A DNA stretch of 64,000 bases from CALCKU01 sp964534845 (GTDB lineage Bacteria > Pseudomonadota > Alphaproteobacteria > Caulobacterales > Maricaulaceae), in assembly GCA_964534845.1 (NCBI GenBank), contig CAZHPV010000008.1, positions 4,076-68,075 of the forward strand. The letters are read 5' to 3'. Made by a program: the position numbers and the translations under genes. The notes below the pieces were generated by a model. The model ran no database searches. It was given only the letters and a program-made list of their open reading frames with translations, and was not told where the DNA came from. This document shows positions 15,995 to 25,950 of this stretch, in pieces. How positions within the stretch are numbered: position 1 is the first letter of the stretch; each line of letters begins with the position of its first letter.

Positions 15995-17503
15995 TTAGAG
16001 TTTATTTTTGAAAATCCGGCGTCGTTCTATAGATGACGGAATATGCATAGACTCTCGATATTTCGCAACCGTACGGCGCGCTATATCAATGCCTTGTGCC
16101 CGTAATAAATCAACTAATTTATCATCGGATTTAACGGTCGTGGCTGTTTCCTCATCAATAAGAATTTTAATCTTATGACGGACAGCCTCCGCGCTATGCG
16201 CATCACCCCCATCAAGTGAGGGAATTGAAGCGGTAAAGAAATATTTCAGCTCAAACATACCGCGCGGTGTCGACATATATTTGTTAGATGTCACACGGCT
16301 GACCGTACTTTCATGCATCTCAATAGCATCGGCTACATTACGCAAGTTAAGCGGACGCAGATGATCAACCCCGTAAGCAAAAAACCCGTCTTGCTGTTTT
16401 ACAATTTCCGTTGTGACTTTCAAAATTGTACGGGCGCGTTGATCCAGAGATTTAACCAACCAATTGGCATTCTGGTGACATTCCGTCATGAACATTTTGG
16501 TATCTTCATCACTATCAAGCGCGCAAATTTCTGCAAAATACCGGTTATCCACCAATACGCGCGGCAGATTATCCGAGTTTAACTCGACAGCCCAACCGCC
16601 TTGCGCAGTTTCGCGAATAAAAACGTCAGGCTCGACGATTGCAGCCATATCTCCGCCGTAAATCAGACCCGGCTTGGGCGCCAGTTTCTTCAAACGCGCA
16701 ATATACTCGCCTAAGGCCTCAGCCGATAAGCCACAGATCCGTTTAAGTTTGCCCAGATCATGTTTCGCCAATAATTCTAAATTATCCAGTAAGGCTTCCA
16801 TTGGAGCGTCAAGCTCGGCAGTCTCGCGGAGCTGTAAAGCCAGGCACTCCTTTAGCGAGCGCGCAAAAACACCCGTAGGTTCAAAAGTCTGCAAGGTTGT
16901 TAGAAGTGATTCAACGCGGTTGGCACTCACGCCCAAACGCTCGGCAATGTCCGGGATTTGCGCCCGCAAATATCCGTTTTCATCAACGCAATCTATCAGG
17001 TTTTGCGCAATCATACGCTCTGAGGGATCGTGAATGGCTAAAGCCATTTGCTCATATAAAACCTCTGAGAGGGTTTTTTCCGCTGCGCGGTTATCAGCAG
17101 CATTATATTCGGAATTTCCGTTAAACGAGCCTCCCTTATTGGATTTCGACCAATCAACAGACCCGCCAACATCAACGGCCGCAGCGCTGAGCTCTGAGAC
17201 GGTTGCTTCACTATCAATGGCAGAGGCAGGGGCATCCAGTTCCCCTGTCATAGCCGCAGGCGCTTCAAGAGAAATATTTTCAAATCCGGTTTCGTTTTCG
17301 GATGACCCCAGATCAGCATCCTCGCCGCGCCGGTTTTCTTCACCCGTACCGCGCTCCAGCAAGGGATTGCTTTCTAACTGCTCTTCAACAAAAGCCGCCA
17401 GTTCGATGTTTGAAAGCTGCAACAGTTTAATCGCCTGCTGCAATTGCGGCGTCATCACAAGTGATTGTGTTTGCCGAGCCTGTAATTTTGGCGCCATCGC
17501 CAT
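15995..17503 (-). CDS. rpoN: RNA polymerase sigma-54 factor
   Basis: The 502-residue protein shows the three sigma-54 regions: a Gln/Leu-rich activator region I (LVMTPQLQQAIKLLQLSN), an acidic Ala-rich region II (about 60-130), and a DNA-binding region III ending in the RpoN box ARRTVAKYRE (near 478-487). It directs RNA polymerase to -24/-12 promoters that need an AAA+ activator; none is encoded here. A GTG at 17512 lies in frame, but AGGTG six bases before ATG 17503 decides for the ATG. It is divergent from trpF. The usual neighbours hpf and ptsN lie on the far side of the pst operon. Confidence 0.95.
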   Translation of the reverse strand: MAMAPKLQARQTQSLVMTPQLQQAIKLLQLSNIELAAFVEEQLESNPLLERGTGEENRRGEDADLGSSENETGFENISLEAPAAMTGELDAPASAIDSEATVSELSAAAVDVGGSVDWSKSNKGGSFNGNSEYNAADNRAAEKTLSEVLYEQMALAIHDPSERMIAQNLIDCVDENGYLRAQIPDIAERLGVSANRVESLLTTLQTFEPTGVFARSLKECLALQLRETAELDAPMEALLDNLELLAKHDLGKLKRICGLSAEALGEYIARLKKLAPKPGLIYGGDMAAIVEPDVFIRETAQGGWAVELNSDNLPRVLVDNRYFAEICALDSDEDTKMFMTECHQNANWLVKSLDQRARTILKVTTEIVKQQDGFFAYGVDHLRPLNLRNVADAIEMHESTVSRVTSNKYMSTPRGMFELKYFFTASIPSLDGGDAHSAEAVRHKIKILIDEETATTVKSDDKLVDLLRAQGIDIARRTVAKYRESMHIPSSIERRRIFKNKL

Positions 17504-17672
17504 ATTATTCACCTATATCCACCACGATCCGGATTTTTCCGGTATCCTTTGTTCAGTCTATTAGAGGAAAAGGCTTAAAATATTGTTTCGGCATGAAAAT
17601 TGCTTAAATGCGCATTCTCGATACCCTCAAATTATATTGACACCACCCGCACCACGCGCCAATCAGCCTGAT

Positions 17673-18341
17673 ATGTCCAACCGCGCTTACAGCCATACTG
17701 AAAATATCTCAGCTAAAATATGCGGGCTCACGCGAGAGGTCGATATTGAAAGCGCCGTCCGCTACGGCGCGAGATTTCTCGGCTTTATTGTGGAAGCCTC
17801 CTCAAAGCGCCGCTTAAGCGTAGCGCAAGCCGCCAAATTGGCTGGCCCCGTACGCGGTATCGTCTCGCGTGTCGCGGTGACGGTAAATGCCACGGACTCG
17901 CTGCTTTCGCGCATAACGAAGGACATGGCTCCGGATTTCATACAATGTCACGGTGAGGAAACGGTGGAACATATTGCGTATATCAGACAAAAATTTGACG
18001 TAAAAATTATCAAAGCCGTTCCCATAGCCTCCCTAAACGACATCAAAACCGCCCATGAATATGCCGGTATCGCAGATTACATCCTCTATGATGCCAAACC
18101 GCCCAAAGGCAGCGATATTCGCGGCGGACATGGCACACGAATAGACTGGCCGCTTATAAAAAGCGCTCCCCGTCCCAAACAGTTTTTTCTCGCCGGCGGT
18201 CTTGGTCCTGAAAATGTGACGCAAGCCATAAAGCAGACGGGGGCGTCTTTTGTTGACGTTAGCACTGGCGTTGAAGCCCGCGCAGGCGTAAAAGAAGTCC
18301 GCAAAATTAAGGCCTTTATGGACGCGGTGAATAGCTTATAA
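17673..18341 (+). CDS. trpF: Phosphoribosylanthranilate isomerase
   Basis: The 222-residue TIM barrel carries out the third step of tryptophan synthesis. The catalytic Cys is C17 in KICGLT, and the general acid lies in FVDVSTGVEA, with the phosphate-binding GGLGPENV loop. The frame is open to 17583, but the extra residues are Pro-rich and unlike the family; ATG 17673 gives a normal N-terminus. It is the first gene of trpF-trpB-trpA, a common alphaproteobacterial order. No trp leader peptide or attenuator was recognised in the gap to rpoN. Confidence 0.92.
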   Translation: MSNRAYSHTENISAKICGLTREVDIESAVRYGARFLGFIVEASSKRRLSVAQAAKLAGPVRGIVSRVAVTVNATDSLLSRITKDMAPDFIQCHGEETVEHIAYIRQKFDVKIIKAVPIASLNDIKTAHEYAGIADYILYDAKPPKGSDIRGGHGTRIDWPLIKSAPRPKQFFLAGGLGPENVTQAIKQTGASFVDVSTGVEARAGVKEVRKIKAFMDAVNSL

Positions 18342-18368
18342 GCCCCCGAAACACTATCTGGATACGAG

Positions 18369-19631
18369 ATGACAAAATTAGACAATATAGATGTGCCTGA
18401 TGAAAACGGGCGGTTTGGAAATTTTGGCGGGCGCTATGTTTCCGAAACTCTTATGCCGCCCATTCTGGAACTGGAAGCCGCCTATAGAGAAGCCAAAGCC
18501 GATCCACGCTTTCTCGCGGAACTGGACGATTTTTTTGCCCATTATGTCGGACGCCCCAGCCCGCTTTATTATGCCGAACGCCTGACTGAATTTGCACAAG
18601 AAAAAAACGGCGGTAAAGCCGCCAAGATTTATTTTAAACGCGATGAGCTAAACCATACCGGCGCCCATAAAATCAATAATTGCATGGGGCAAATCCTGCT
18701 GGCCAAACGTATGGGCAAAACCCGTATCATTGCCGAAACGGGGGCCGGCCAGCACGGTGTGGCCACCGCCACAGTTGCCGCCCGCTTTGGTCTAAAATGT
18801 ATCGTCTATATGGGCGCGACCGACATTGTGCGCCAGAAACCCAATGTCTTTCGTATGCGCTTACTCGGCGCTGAAGTCCGCGCCGTGCATAGCGGTACGG
18901 CCACGCTTAAAGACGCGATGAATGAAGCCTTGCGCGACTGGGTAACAAATGTGGCTGACACATTTTACTGCATCGGCACAGTAGCCGGCCCGCATCCCTA
19001 CCCTGCCATGGTCAGGGATTTTCAGGCTATTATTGGTCGCGAAGCCAAAGCCCAGATTTTAGAGCGCGAGGGCCGCCTACCCGATGCTTTAGTCGCCTGT
19101 ATTGGTGGCGGCTCAAATGCAATGGGCCTGTTTCATGAATTTGTGCCTGACACATCTGTGCGCCTTATCGGAGTCGAAGCCGCAGGACGCGGCGTTGAGA
19201 GCGGATTACATGCCGCGAGCCTGACAGGCGGCACGCCGGGCGTGCTGCACGGCAACCGGACTTATCTTTTACAAGACGAGCACGGCCAAATCAAAGACGC
19301 CCATTCCATCTCCGCAGGGCTGGACTATCCCGGCATCGGCCCCGAGCATGCCTATCTCCATGATATGGGGCGTGCCGAATATGTCTCGGCCACTGACGCA
19401 GAGGCCCTGCACTGGTTTCAAGAATGCGCACGCCTTGAAGGCATCCTCCCTGCCCTTGAACCTTCCCACGCCCTCCCGCGTGCTTTTGATCTGGCGGGAG
19501 AGCTCGGCGAAGACGGGCTTATCATCATGAATATGTGTGGACGCGGCGATAAGGATGTTTTCACGATTGCGGACGCTCTGGGCGAGCATATTAGTGAAGG
19601 CACGGATGCGGAAAATGGGAAGGCTTATTAA
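18369..19631 (+). CDS. trpB: Tryptophan synthase beta chain
   Basis: The 420-residue PLP enzyme joins indole and serine. The Schiff-base lysine is K101 in NHTGAHKINN. The phosphate-binding GGGSNAMG and the acidic ETGAGQHGVATATVAA segment are present. It starts 27 bp after trpF and is followed after 75 bp by trpA. N-terminal FGNFGGRYVSETLM and C-terminal NMCGRGDKDV are both typical, so the protein is complete. Confidence 0.96.
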   Translation: MTKLDNIDVPDENGRFGNFGGRYVSETLMPPILELEAAYREAKADPRFLAELDDFFAHYVGRPSPLYYAERLTEFAQEKNGGKAAKIYFKRDELNHTGAHKINNCMGQILLAKRMGKTRIIAETGAGQHGVATATVAARFGLKCIVYMGATDIVRQKPNVFRMRLLGAEVRAVHSGTATLKDAMNEALRDWVTNVADTFYCIGTVAGPHPYPAMVRDFQAIIGREAKAQILEREGRLPDALVACIGGGSNAMGLFHEFVPDTSVRLIGVEAAGRGVESGLHAASLTGGTPGVLHGNRTYLLQDEHGQIKDAHSISAGLDYPGIGPEHAYLHDMGRAEYVSATDAEALHWFQECARLEGILPALEPSHALPRAFDLAGELGEDGLIIMNMCGRGDKDVFTIADALGEHISEGTDAENGKAY

Positions 19632-19706
19632 GACGAGCCACCGCATGACCAATTTTGTTAAATGCTACTAGAAATAACACGGTAAAAGACTTAAGCGACC
19701 CCTGAC

Positions 19707-20510
19707 ATGACCCAAAGAATTAATCAGACCTTCGCAAACCTGAAAGCCAAAGGACAAACCGCCTTTATTGCTTATATAATGGGCGGCGATCCAGACCGCG
19801 CGGTCTCGCAAAAAATCCTGAATGCTCTACCCGAAGCGGGTGTGGATATTATCGAGCTTGGCATGCCTTTTACAGACCCCGCTGCCGACGGCCCGACCAT
19901 TGAAGAGGCAGGGCTTCGTAGTTTAGCGGCGGGGACAACCCTAACAAGCGTTCTCGACATGGCCGCAGAGTTTCGCAAAACCAATGACACCATACCGCTT
20001 ATCATTATGGGTTACTGTAATCCCGTTCATCATATGGGCTATCAGGCGTTTTCCAAATCTGCAAAAGAGGCCGGTATTGACGGCGCCATTATTGTCGACT
20101 TACCGCCCGAGGAAGACACGGAGCTACGCCTTGCTTTTGAAAAATATGACCTTGCCCTTATCCGTCTGGCAACGCCCACAACGGACGAGACCCGCCTGCC
20201 CCGCGTTGTTAACGGCACAAAGGGTTTTGTCTATTATGTCTCTATGACTGGCATAACAGGCGCAAAACTTAATGCGGCGGGATCAGGCGTCGGGTCTATA
20301 AAAGATCAGGTCAAAAAGCTTCGCACAGCCAGCGGACTGCCTGTTGTCGTAGGCTTCGGGGTTAAAACCCCCGATCATGCGCGTAATATAGCCCAAAAGG
20401 CTGACGGTGTTGTTGTTGGTTCGGCCATTGTTAAAACCTTACATGAAGACGGGCCGCGCGCCGCACTTACCCTCACGGCCAGTTTATCAAAGGCTGTCCA
20501 CGAAGCTTAA
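19707..20510 (+). CDS. trpA: Tryptophan synthase alpha chain
   Basis: The 267-residue TIM barrel cleaves indole-3-glycerol phosphate and channels indole to TrpB. Both catalytic acids are visible: E50 (IIELGMPF) and D61 (DPAADGPTI). The phosphate loop near GFGVKTPDHA and VGSAIVK completes the site. It ends the trp group. No clear terminator was seen in the 118 bp before the next gene. Confidence 0.96.
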   Translation: MTQRINQTFANLKAKGQTAFIAYIMGGDPDRAVSQKILNALPEAGVDIIELGMPFTDPAADGPTIEEAGLRSLAAGTTLTSVLDMAAEFRKTNDTIPLIIMGYCNPVHHMGYQAFSKSAKEAGIDGAIIVDLPPEEDTELRLAFEKYDLALIRLATPTTDETRLPRVVNGTKGFVYYVSMTGITGAKLNAAGSGVGSIKDQVKKLRTASGLPVVVGFGVKTPDHARNIAQKADGVVVGSAIVKTLHEDGPRAALTLTASLSKAVHEA

Positions 20511-20628
20511 CCTGGCGGTTATGATTGTCGATAAGAAAGATTAATCTGGCCATATTCTTCTTTTCAGCGCCCCGTATTTATGAATAAATACCCGAACTTA
20601 TACATTAGCACTTCGCTGAAAGTCGGAT

Positions 20629-23058
20629 ATGAAAACACATGCAAAAGTCGTCGTCATTGGCGGAGGCATTATAGGCTGTTCGATACTCTACCACTTGGCC
20701 AAGCTGGGCTGGAAAGACCTATTACTGCTAGAGCGCGATGAACTCACAGCCGGTTCAACATGGCACGCCGCTGCCAATATTCACGGTTTGCATGACAGTA
20801 ATAATATTTCGAAATTACAATATTATACCATGCAGCTCTATAAAGACCTTGAGATTGAAACAGGACAAAGCTGCGGCATATTCCAGCCCGGCGCGCTTTA
20901 TCTAGCCCAAACCAAAGACCGGGAACACCAATTACGTATCCAGGCCGCCAAAGCCAAATATTTCGGCGTCGAGTTTTACGAACTCAGTCAGAAAGAAGCT
21001 CTGGAGAAAAACCCGCTGGTAAATCTAGACGGTATTCGCTGTATTATGTTCGAGCCGGATAGCGGCAATGTCGACCCGTCAGGCGTGACCAATGCCTATG
21101 CTATGGGCGCGAGAGCGCGGGGCGCAAAAATAGAACGCTTTACCTCGGTTCTCGAAACCAATCCCCGGCCGGATGGTGGATGGGATGTAGTGACGCAAAA
21201 AGGCACAATCCATGCCGAAATCCTTGTAAATGCAGCCGGATTATGGGGCCGCGAAGTCGCAAAGCTGGCCGGATTTGAATTGCCCTTAATGACAATGGAG
21301 CATCAATATCTCGTCACAGAGTCCATTCCCGAAATAGCCGCTTTAGGAACGCGGTTGCCATCGGTCTCAGATCGTGACGGGGAATACTATATGCGACAGG
21401 AAGGCCAAGGCCTGCTCGTGGGGGCCTATGAACGTGATGGCCGGTTTTGGGCCGAGAACGGCACGCCATTAGACTTTGGCCGAGATTTATTCCCTGATGA
21501 TCTGGACAGGATTTCAGATAATATAATGCGGGCCTGTGAGCGTGTGCCCGTCATGGCCTCGGCTGGCATTAAGCGGGTCATAAACGGCCCTATGATTTGG
21601 GCACCCGATGCGGCCGCCCTTTACGGTCCTGTACCCGAGCTAAAAAATTATTATTGCTGTAACGGTATTATTCCCGGCTTTAGTCAATCCGGTGGCTTGG
21701 GGGCGATGCTGGCGCAGTGGATTGTCCAAGGCGAACCCGAACTGGATATGTTTCCTTGGGACCTTGCACGGTACGGGCTGGACTGGACGCCCAAGACTTT
21801 TATCAAGGGGCGGGCTTTAGATAGTTACGGGCACCGTTTTAAAATTCATTACCCCTATGAGGAACGCGCGGCGGGCCGTCCCGTACGTACACGGCCTATT
21901 TATGAGCAGCAAAAGAAAATGGGGGCTATTTTTGGCCTCAATTGCGCTTGGGAACATCCCTTATGGTTTTCCGACAAAAGCCAGGGGGAACCCTCTGAAG
22001 AAACTTATGGGTTTGAGCGCCAGAACTGGTTTGACCCTATCGGTCGGGAATGTAAGGCCTTACGCAATGCTGTGGGCGTTATCGATATTTCAAATTTTGC
22101 CAAATATTCAATAAAGGGCAACGGCGCGCGCGCGTGGCTTGATAAGGTCGTGGCCAATAAAGTCCCGACAAAAACCGGATATTCCTGCCTTACACCTTTG
22201 CTTGGCATAAGGGGCGGGATAGCCGGTGATTTTACTATCACGATGTTGGGCGAAGACGATTATATGATGTTTGGCTCAGGCATGGCCGAGCGTTATCATC
22301 AACGATATTTCTTATCAGTGCCAAAGCCGCCCAGTGTAATATTTGAGTCCAAAACTACGCAAATGATCGGCTTTAATATTGCTGGCCCGAAATCACGCGC
22401 CTTGTTAGAACGGCTCACGCAAGACGATTTATCCAATAAAAATTGGCGCTTTATGCGCTCAAAAAAAATCAAAGTCGGCGGCATTGATGTTATAGCGCTA
22501 CGCGTCTCCTTTACCGGAGACCTTGGTTGGGAGCTTTACGCTGCCCAGTCAGATCAAACGGCGCTCTATACGGCCTTGTTTGAGGCCGGAAAAGAATTGG
22601 GCGTGATACCCGTTGGGAGCCGCTCGCTCTTAAGCTTACGGGTCGAAAAAGGCTATGGCAGTTGGGGCCGGGAATACTCCCCCGAATTCTGGCCACATGA
22701 AACAGGGCTTGAGCGTTTAATTAAGTTGGACAAACCCGAATTTTTAGGGCGGCAGGCCTATCTGGACGTAAAGGACAAAGCCCCGCGCTACCGCCTCGTT
22801 ATGTTTGAAGTTGATGCTAACAAAGCAGACGCATCAGGCGGTGAGCCCATATTTTTAGAAGACGGCACACCTGTCGGCTATGTCTCAACTGGGGCCTTTG
22901 GGCATAGTGTTCAAAAATCACTGGCCATGGGGTTTATTCACCATGAATATTATAAACCAAATGGGCGTTACACCGTTGCTATATTGGGTAAGCCTCACCC
23001 CGCGACCTTACTGGACAGGCCGCCTTTTGATCCTGACGGAGACAGACTACGCGCTTAA
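20629..23058 (+). CDS. Dimethylglycine/sarcosine dehydrogenase-like flavoprotein (DAO + GcvT)
   Basis: The 809-residue enzyme joins an N-terminal FAD-dependent DAO domain (GGGIIGCSILYHLAKLGW from residue 11; the covalent-flavin His is H46 in GSTWHAAA) to a middle FAO-type region and a C-terminal GcvT-like tetrahydrofolate domain (about 430-800: GPKSRALLERLTQDD, GDLGWELYAAQSD, EKGYGSWGREYSPE). This architecture oxidises dimethylglycine, sarcosine or related N-methyl amines and passes the methyl carbon to THF as methylene-THF. It fits with the betaine and DMSP genes farther on. The exact substrate is uncertain. Its stop overlaps the convergent gene at 23055 by four bases. Confidence 0.85.
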   Translation: MKTHAKVVVIGGGIIGCSILYHLAKLGWKDLLLLERDELTAGSTWHAAANIHGLHDSNNISKLQYYTMQLYKDLEIETGQSCGIFQPGALYLAQTKDREHQLRIQAAKAKYFGVEFYELSQKEALEKNPLVNLDGIRCIMFEPDSGNVDPSGVTNAYAMGARARGAKIERFTSVLETNPRPDGGWDVVTQKGTIHAEILVNAAGLWGREVAKLAGFELPLMTMEHQYLVTESIPEIAALGTRLPSVSDRDGEYYMRQEGQGLLVGAYERDGRFWAENGTPLDFGRDLFPDDLDRISDNIMRACERVPVMASAGIKRVINGPMIWAPDAAALYGPVPELKNYYCCNGIIPGFSQSGGLGAMLAQWIVQGEPELDMFPWDLARYGLDWTPKTFIKGRALDSYGHRFKIHYPYEERAAGRPVRTRPIYEQQKKMGAIFGLNCAWEHPLWFSDKSQGEPSEETYGFERQNWFDPIGRECKALRNAVGVIDISNFAKYSIKGNGARAWLDKVVANKVPTKTGYSCLTPLLGIRGGIAGDFTITMLGEDDYMMFGSGMAERYHQRYFLSVPKPPSVIFESKTTQMIGFNIAGPKSRALLERLTQDDLSNKNWRFMRSKKIKVGGIDVIALRVSFTGDLGWELYAAQSDQTALYTALFEAGKELGVIPVGSRSLLSLRVEKGYGSWGREYSPEFWPHETGLERLIKLDKPEFLGRQAYLDVKDKAPRYRLVMFEVDANKADASGGEPIFLEDGTPVGYVSTGAFGHSVQKSLAMGFIHHEYYKPNGRYTVAILGKPHPATLLDRPPFDPDGDRLRA

Positions 23059-25295
23059 ACGAAATCGACGAATTTATTAAAAGGCATTTCACGCAGTCTC
23101 TGGCCTGTTACATTAAATATCGCATTGGCAAGCGCTGGCGGAGCGGGTGGAACGGGCGGCTCGCCTATACCCCGAATACGCGGGGCGTTCTCTAGGCCTT
23201 TAACTATAATTTCAGGGCATTGATGCATGCGCATACCAGTATGCGTGTCGAAATTACTTTGTTCGGCCTGCCCCTCTGAATATGTGATTTCACAATTCAT
23301 CGCATGGCCCAAAGACCACACCACGCCGCCCATGACATTATTTTCAAAATTAACAGGATCAATAATTTTCCCTACATCTGCGGCGACATAAACCTTATCT
23401 ATTTTTATCCCGTCAGGCGTTTGGGTAACATCAATAACCTCGGCAACCGGCACGCCAAAAGAATTTACAAAGGCAATACCGCGTCCGCGACCCGCCCCCA
23501 GTTTTTGACCCCAATTCGACATGTCACCCACCGCTTCGAGCACTTTACGCGCAACAGGGTCATTACAAAGGCGCAAGCGTTCTGACAAAGGATCAATACC
23601 GGCCTCATGGCACAGTTCGTCAAAAAAGCTCTCGGCAAAAAAACCAGCACTTGAGGCCCCGACAGATCGCCACGAACTTACAGGGGCCAGATCAGGTGCC
23701 GCAAAAGCCGTGACACGAAAATTCGGTATATCATAAGGCAGGTTCCAAGCCCCTGCCGCAATTTGTGAGTCAGGCCCGGGAATGGACTGTCCGAGACGCG
23801 CGGATTGTGATCGCCCGACCGATACGGAAGAAATCGGTAGATCACAGGCCTCAATGCGGCCGTCTTTAATCACACCACGCGGGCGGGCCATCGTAATCTG
23901 GCGCGGATAATCATGGGCAAAATCTTCCTCGCGCGTATACGTCAATTTCACGGGACTACCGCGCAATTGATTAGCGATTTCTACCGCCTGATCAATAAAA
24001 TCAAATTCTAAACGATGCCCAAAACTCCCGCCCATATATTGATTATGCAAATGTACATTCTCAACAGTGTGGCCGGTGATTTTAGCGGCGCGTTGTTCGA
24101 CAATGCCCGGAATTTGGTGCCCTGCCCATATATCGACCCGGTCCTGCGTAACTTTCACAAGAGCATTTAGCGGCTCTAAGGGTTGATGGGCCACATAAGG
24201 GGCGCGGTACTCTGCCTCTATGAGGGTCTCACCCTCTAGGGCGCTTGAGACATCACCGTCATCACGCCAGACCTTATCAAGATAGTCTGCTTCAAATCCT
24301 TGAGCAACCGCCTGCCAATGCGCCTCCATTTCCAAAGGATAGCTAGCACTCTCCCATTCACATTCGATCGCATTAACAGCTTGAAAAGCGCGCCAGCTAT
24401 TATCTGCAATAACCGCAATACCGTTTTTGACTTTTATAACATTTTTGACACCGCGCATGGATTTTGCCTCGCTGTCATCAAATGATATGAGGCCGGACCC
24501 CTGTCTAGGATTCGTCCGGATAGCTGCATAGACCATGCCCGGCATTTCCAAATCAATACCGTAATTTTGCGTACCCGTTGACTTGGCAATAATATCCATA
24601 CGCATCATGGGCTTGCCGATAAGTCGCCACTCAGCAGGGTCGCGCAAACTCACATTTTGTGCAGGCTCAATCTGGGCGGCCGTGGCCGCAAGCTCGGTGT
24701 AAGGCACTGCGCGACCACCCGGAAAGATCACGGCACCCGACTGGGTCGTCAAATCTGCCAGCGCGACATCAAATTTCTGGGCGGCCGCCATTTTCAGGGT
24801 TTCGCGCGCAACAGCTCCCGCCATGCGCAATTTCTCGAAACTATCAGGAATGCTCGATGAGCCCCCTGTGACCTGTAAGCCCATTAATTTGACAATCGAT
24901 CGGAAAATAGCCCGCCGACGATCAGCCTTGGGGCTGAGATCGGTTGAGATTATATCTGCCATTTCCTCACCAAGAGCCCCGTTAAAATAAGCCGGACTTG
25001 TCGCGCCGGGGCTGGTTTCGAACTGCCCGAAATCAATATCAAGCTCTTCAGCAATTAAGGCGGCTTGTGCGGAAAATATACCTTGGCCGCTATCGGCATG
25101 CGGCGTGATTAATGTCACGGCTTTATCCGAGATTTTCACCCATGGGTTAAAGCTCGCCTCACCCTCTTCCAATCCGTCCAGTAGGGGGTTTTTATGTGGT
25201 TTTTTTACCGCATAGGTTCCAAAGGCTACCCCGCCTGCAATCGCCACCGAGCCGACAAGAAAACTACGGCGCGCTATGGTCTTTAATTTACCCAT
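23055..25295 (-). CDS. Molybdopterin-binding subunit, IorB-type xanthine oxidase family
   Basis: The 746-residue large subunit of a molybdenum hydroxylase has a twin-arginine signal (ARRSFLVGSVAIAGG, residues 8-22), suggesting periplasmic export. It has the long isoquinoline 1-oxidoreductase beta layout. The molybdenum-site region HQPLEPLNALVKV, the GGSFGHRLEFDF segment and the catalytic Glu in RGIGEPPVPPAPP near the C-terminus are present. These enzymes hydroxylate N-heterocycles or oxidise aldehydes. It overlaps the 2Fe-2S subunit gene by eight bases. The electron acceptor (often a cytochrome c) is not encoded beside it. Substrate unknown. Confidence 0.85.
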   Translation of the reverse strand: MGKLKTIARRSFLVGSVAIAGGVAFGTYAVKKPHKNPLLDGLEEGEASFNPWVKISDKAVTLITPHADSGQGIFSAQAALIAEELDIDFGQFETSPGATSPAYFNGALGEEMADIISTDLSPKADRRRAIFRSIVKLMGLQVTGGSSSIPDSFEKLRMAGAVARETLKMAAAQKFDVALADLTTQSGAVIFPGGRAVPYTELAATAAQIEPAQNVSLRDPAEWRLIGKPMMRMDIIAKSTGTQNYGIDLEMPGMVYAAIRTNPRQGSGLISFDDSEAKSMRGVKNVIKVKNGIAVIADNSWRAFQAVNAIECEWESASYPLEMEAHWQAVAQGFEADYLDKVWRDDGDVSSALEGETLIEAEYRAPYVAHQPLEPLNALVKVTQDRVDIWAGHQIPGIVEQRAAKITGHTVENVHLHNQYMGGSFGHRLEFDFIDQAVEIANQLRGSPVKLTYTREEDFAHDYPRQITMARPRGVIKDGRIEACDLPISSVSVGRSQSARLGQSIPGPDSQIAAGAWNLPYDIPNFRVTAFAAPDLAPVSSWRSVGASSAGFFAESFFDELCHEAGIDPLSERLRLCNDPVARKVLEAVGDMSNWGQKLGAGRGRGIAFVNSFGVPVAEVIDVTQTPDGIKIDKVYVAADVGKIIDPVNFENNVMGGVVWSLGHAMNCEITYSEGQAEQSNFDTHTGMRMHQCPEIIVKGLENAPRIRGIGEPPVPPAPPALANAIFNVTGQRLREMPFNKFVDFV

Positions 25296-25758
25296 TATCT
25301 TGCCCCCGTAATGTCTGAGCCGCCATTTTCACAGCAGCGCGAATGCGGGGATAGGTTCCACACCGACATAAATTGCCTGACATGGCCGTATCAATATCTT
25401 CATCACTGGGAGATGTGTTTTCTGATAAGAGCGCCGCGGCACTCATCATCTGGCCGGCCTGACAATAGCCGCATTGCGCGACCTGATGCTCCGCCCATGC
25501 GGCTTGAACCGCATGCATGTTCTCGGGCGTTCCCAATCCTTCTATTGTTACAATTTCAGCTTCTGCGGCCAGGTCTGCCGGAACTTGGCACGACCTTACA
25601 GGCACACCATCCATATGCACAGTACAAGCCCCGCACTGCGCAATACCGCATCCATATTTCGGACCTTTTATCCCTAATTCATCGCGCAGAACCCATAGGA
25701 GAGGCATATCGGTTTCGACATCCGCCTCTCTTGTGACGCCGTTTACTGTAAACTTCAT
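25288..25758 (-). CDS. 2Fe-2S subunit, IorA-type
   Basis: The 156-residue protein carries two 2Fe-2S clusters: the plant-type site (GCGIAQCGACTVHMDG with a fourth Cys in VRSCQ) and the helical site (QCGYCQAGQMM with NLCRCGTYPRI). It passes electrons from the molybdenum centre of the partner protein. ATG 25758 is chosen over GTG 25767 because the family begins directly with the ferredoxin strand (MKFTVNG). There is no separate FAD subunit, as expected for the IorAB type. Confidence 0.9.
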   Translation of the reverse strand: MKFTVNGVTREADVETDMPLLWVLRDELGIKGPKYGCGIAQCGACTVHMDGVPVRSCQVPADLAAEAEIVTIEGLGTPENMHAVQAAWAEHQVAQCGYCQAGQMMSAAALLSENTSPSDEDIDTAMSGNLCRCGTYPRIRAAVKMAAQTLRGQDNG

Positions 25759-25887
25759 GTGCCTCACCCGTATTTTTTGCTATGCAACAATATTTGCCGC
25801 CTGCCTAAGAAGCGTCAAGACTATAAAGGGTATATTTCTGCATAAGGTCCATGCAGAACCCCGTGCTTAGGATAATGGTTTGGCGTA

Positions 25888-25915
25888 ATAAAAAAGCGAC
25901 CGTGAAGGCCGCTTT
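25888..25915 (-). terminator. Terminator after the mscS pair
   Basis: On the minus strand AAAGCGGCC pairs with GGTCGCTTT (one G-T pair) over a five-base loop, followed by a run of T. It lies 35 bp after the stop of the downstream mscS gene and is a standard intrinsic terminator. Confidence 0.75.
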
Positions 25916-25950
25916 GTTTGAAATACACAGTTATGAAAATAACTATGTGA

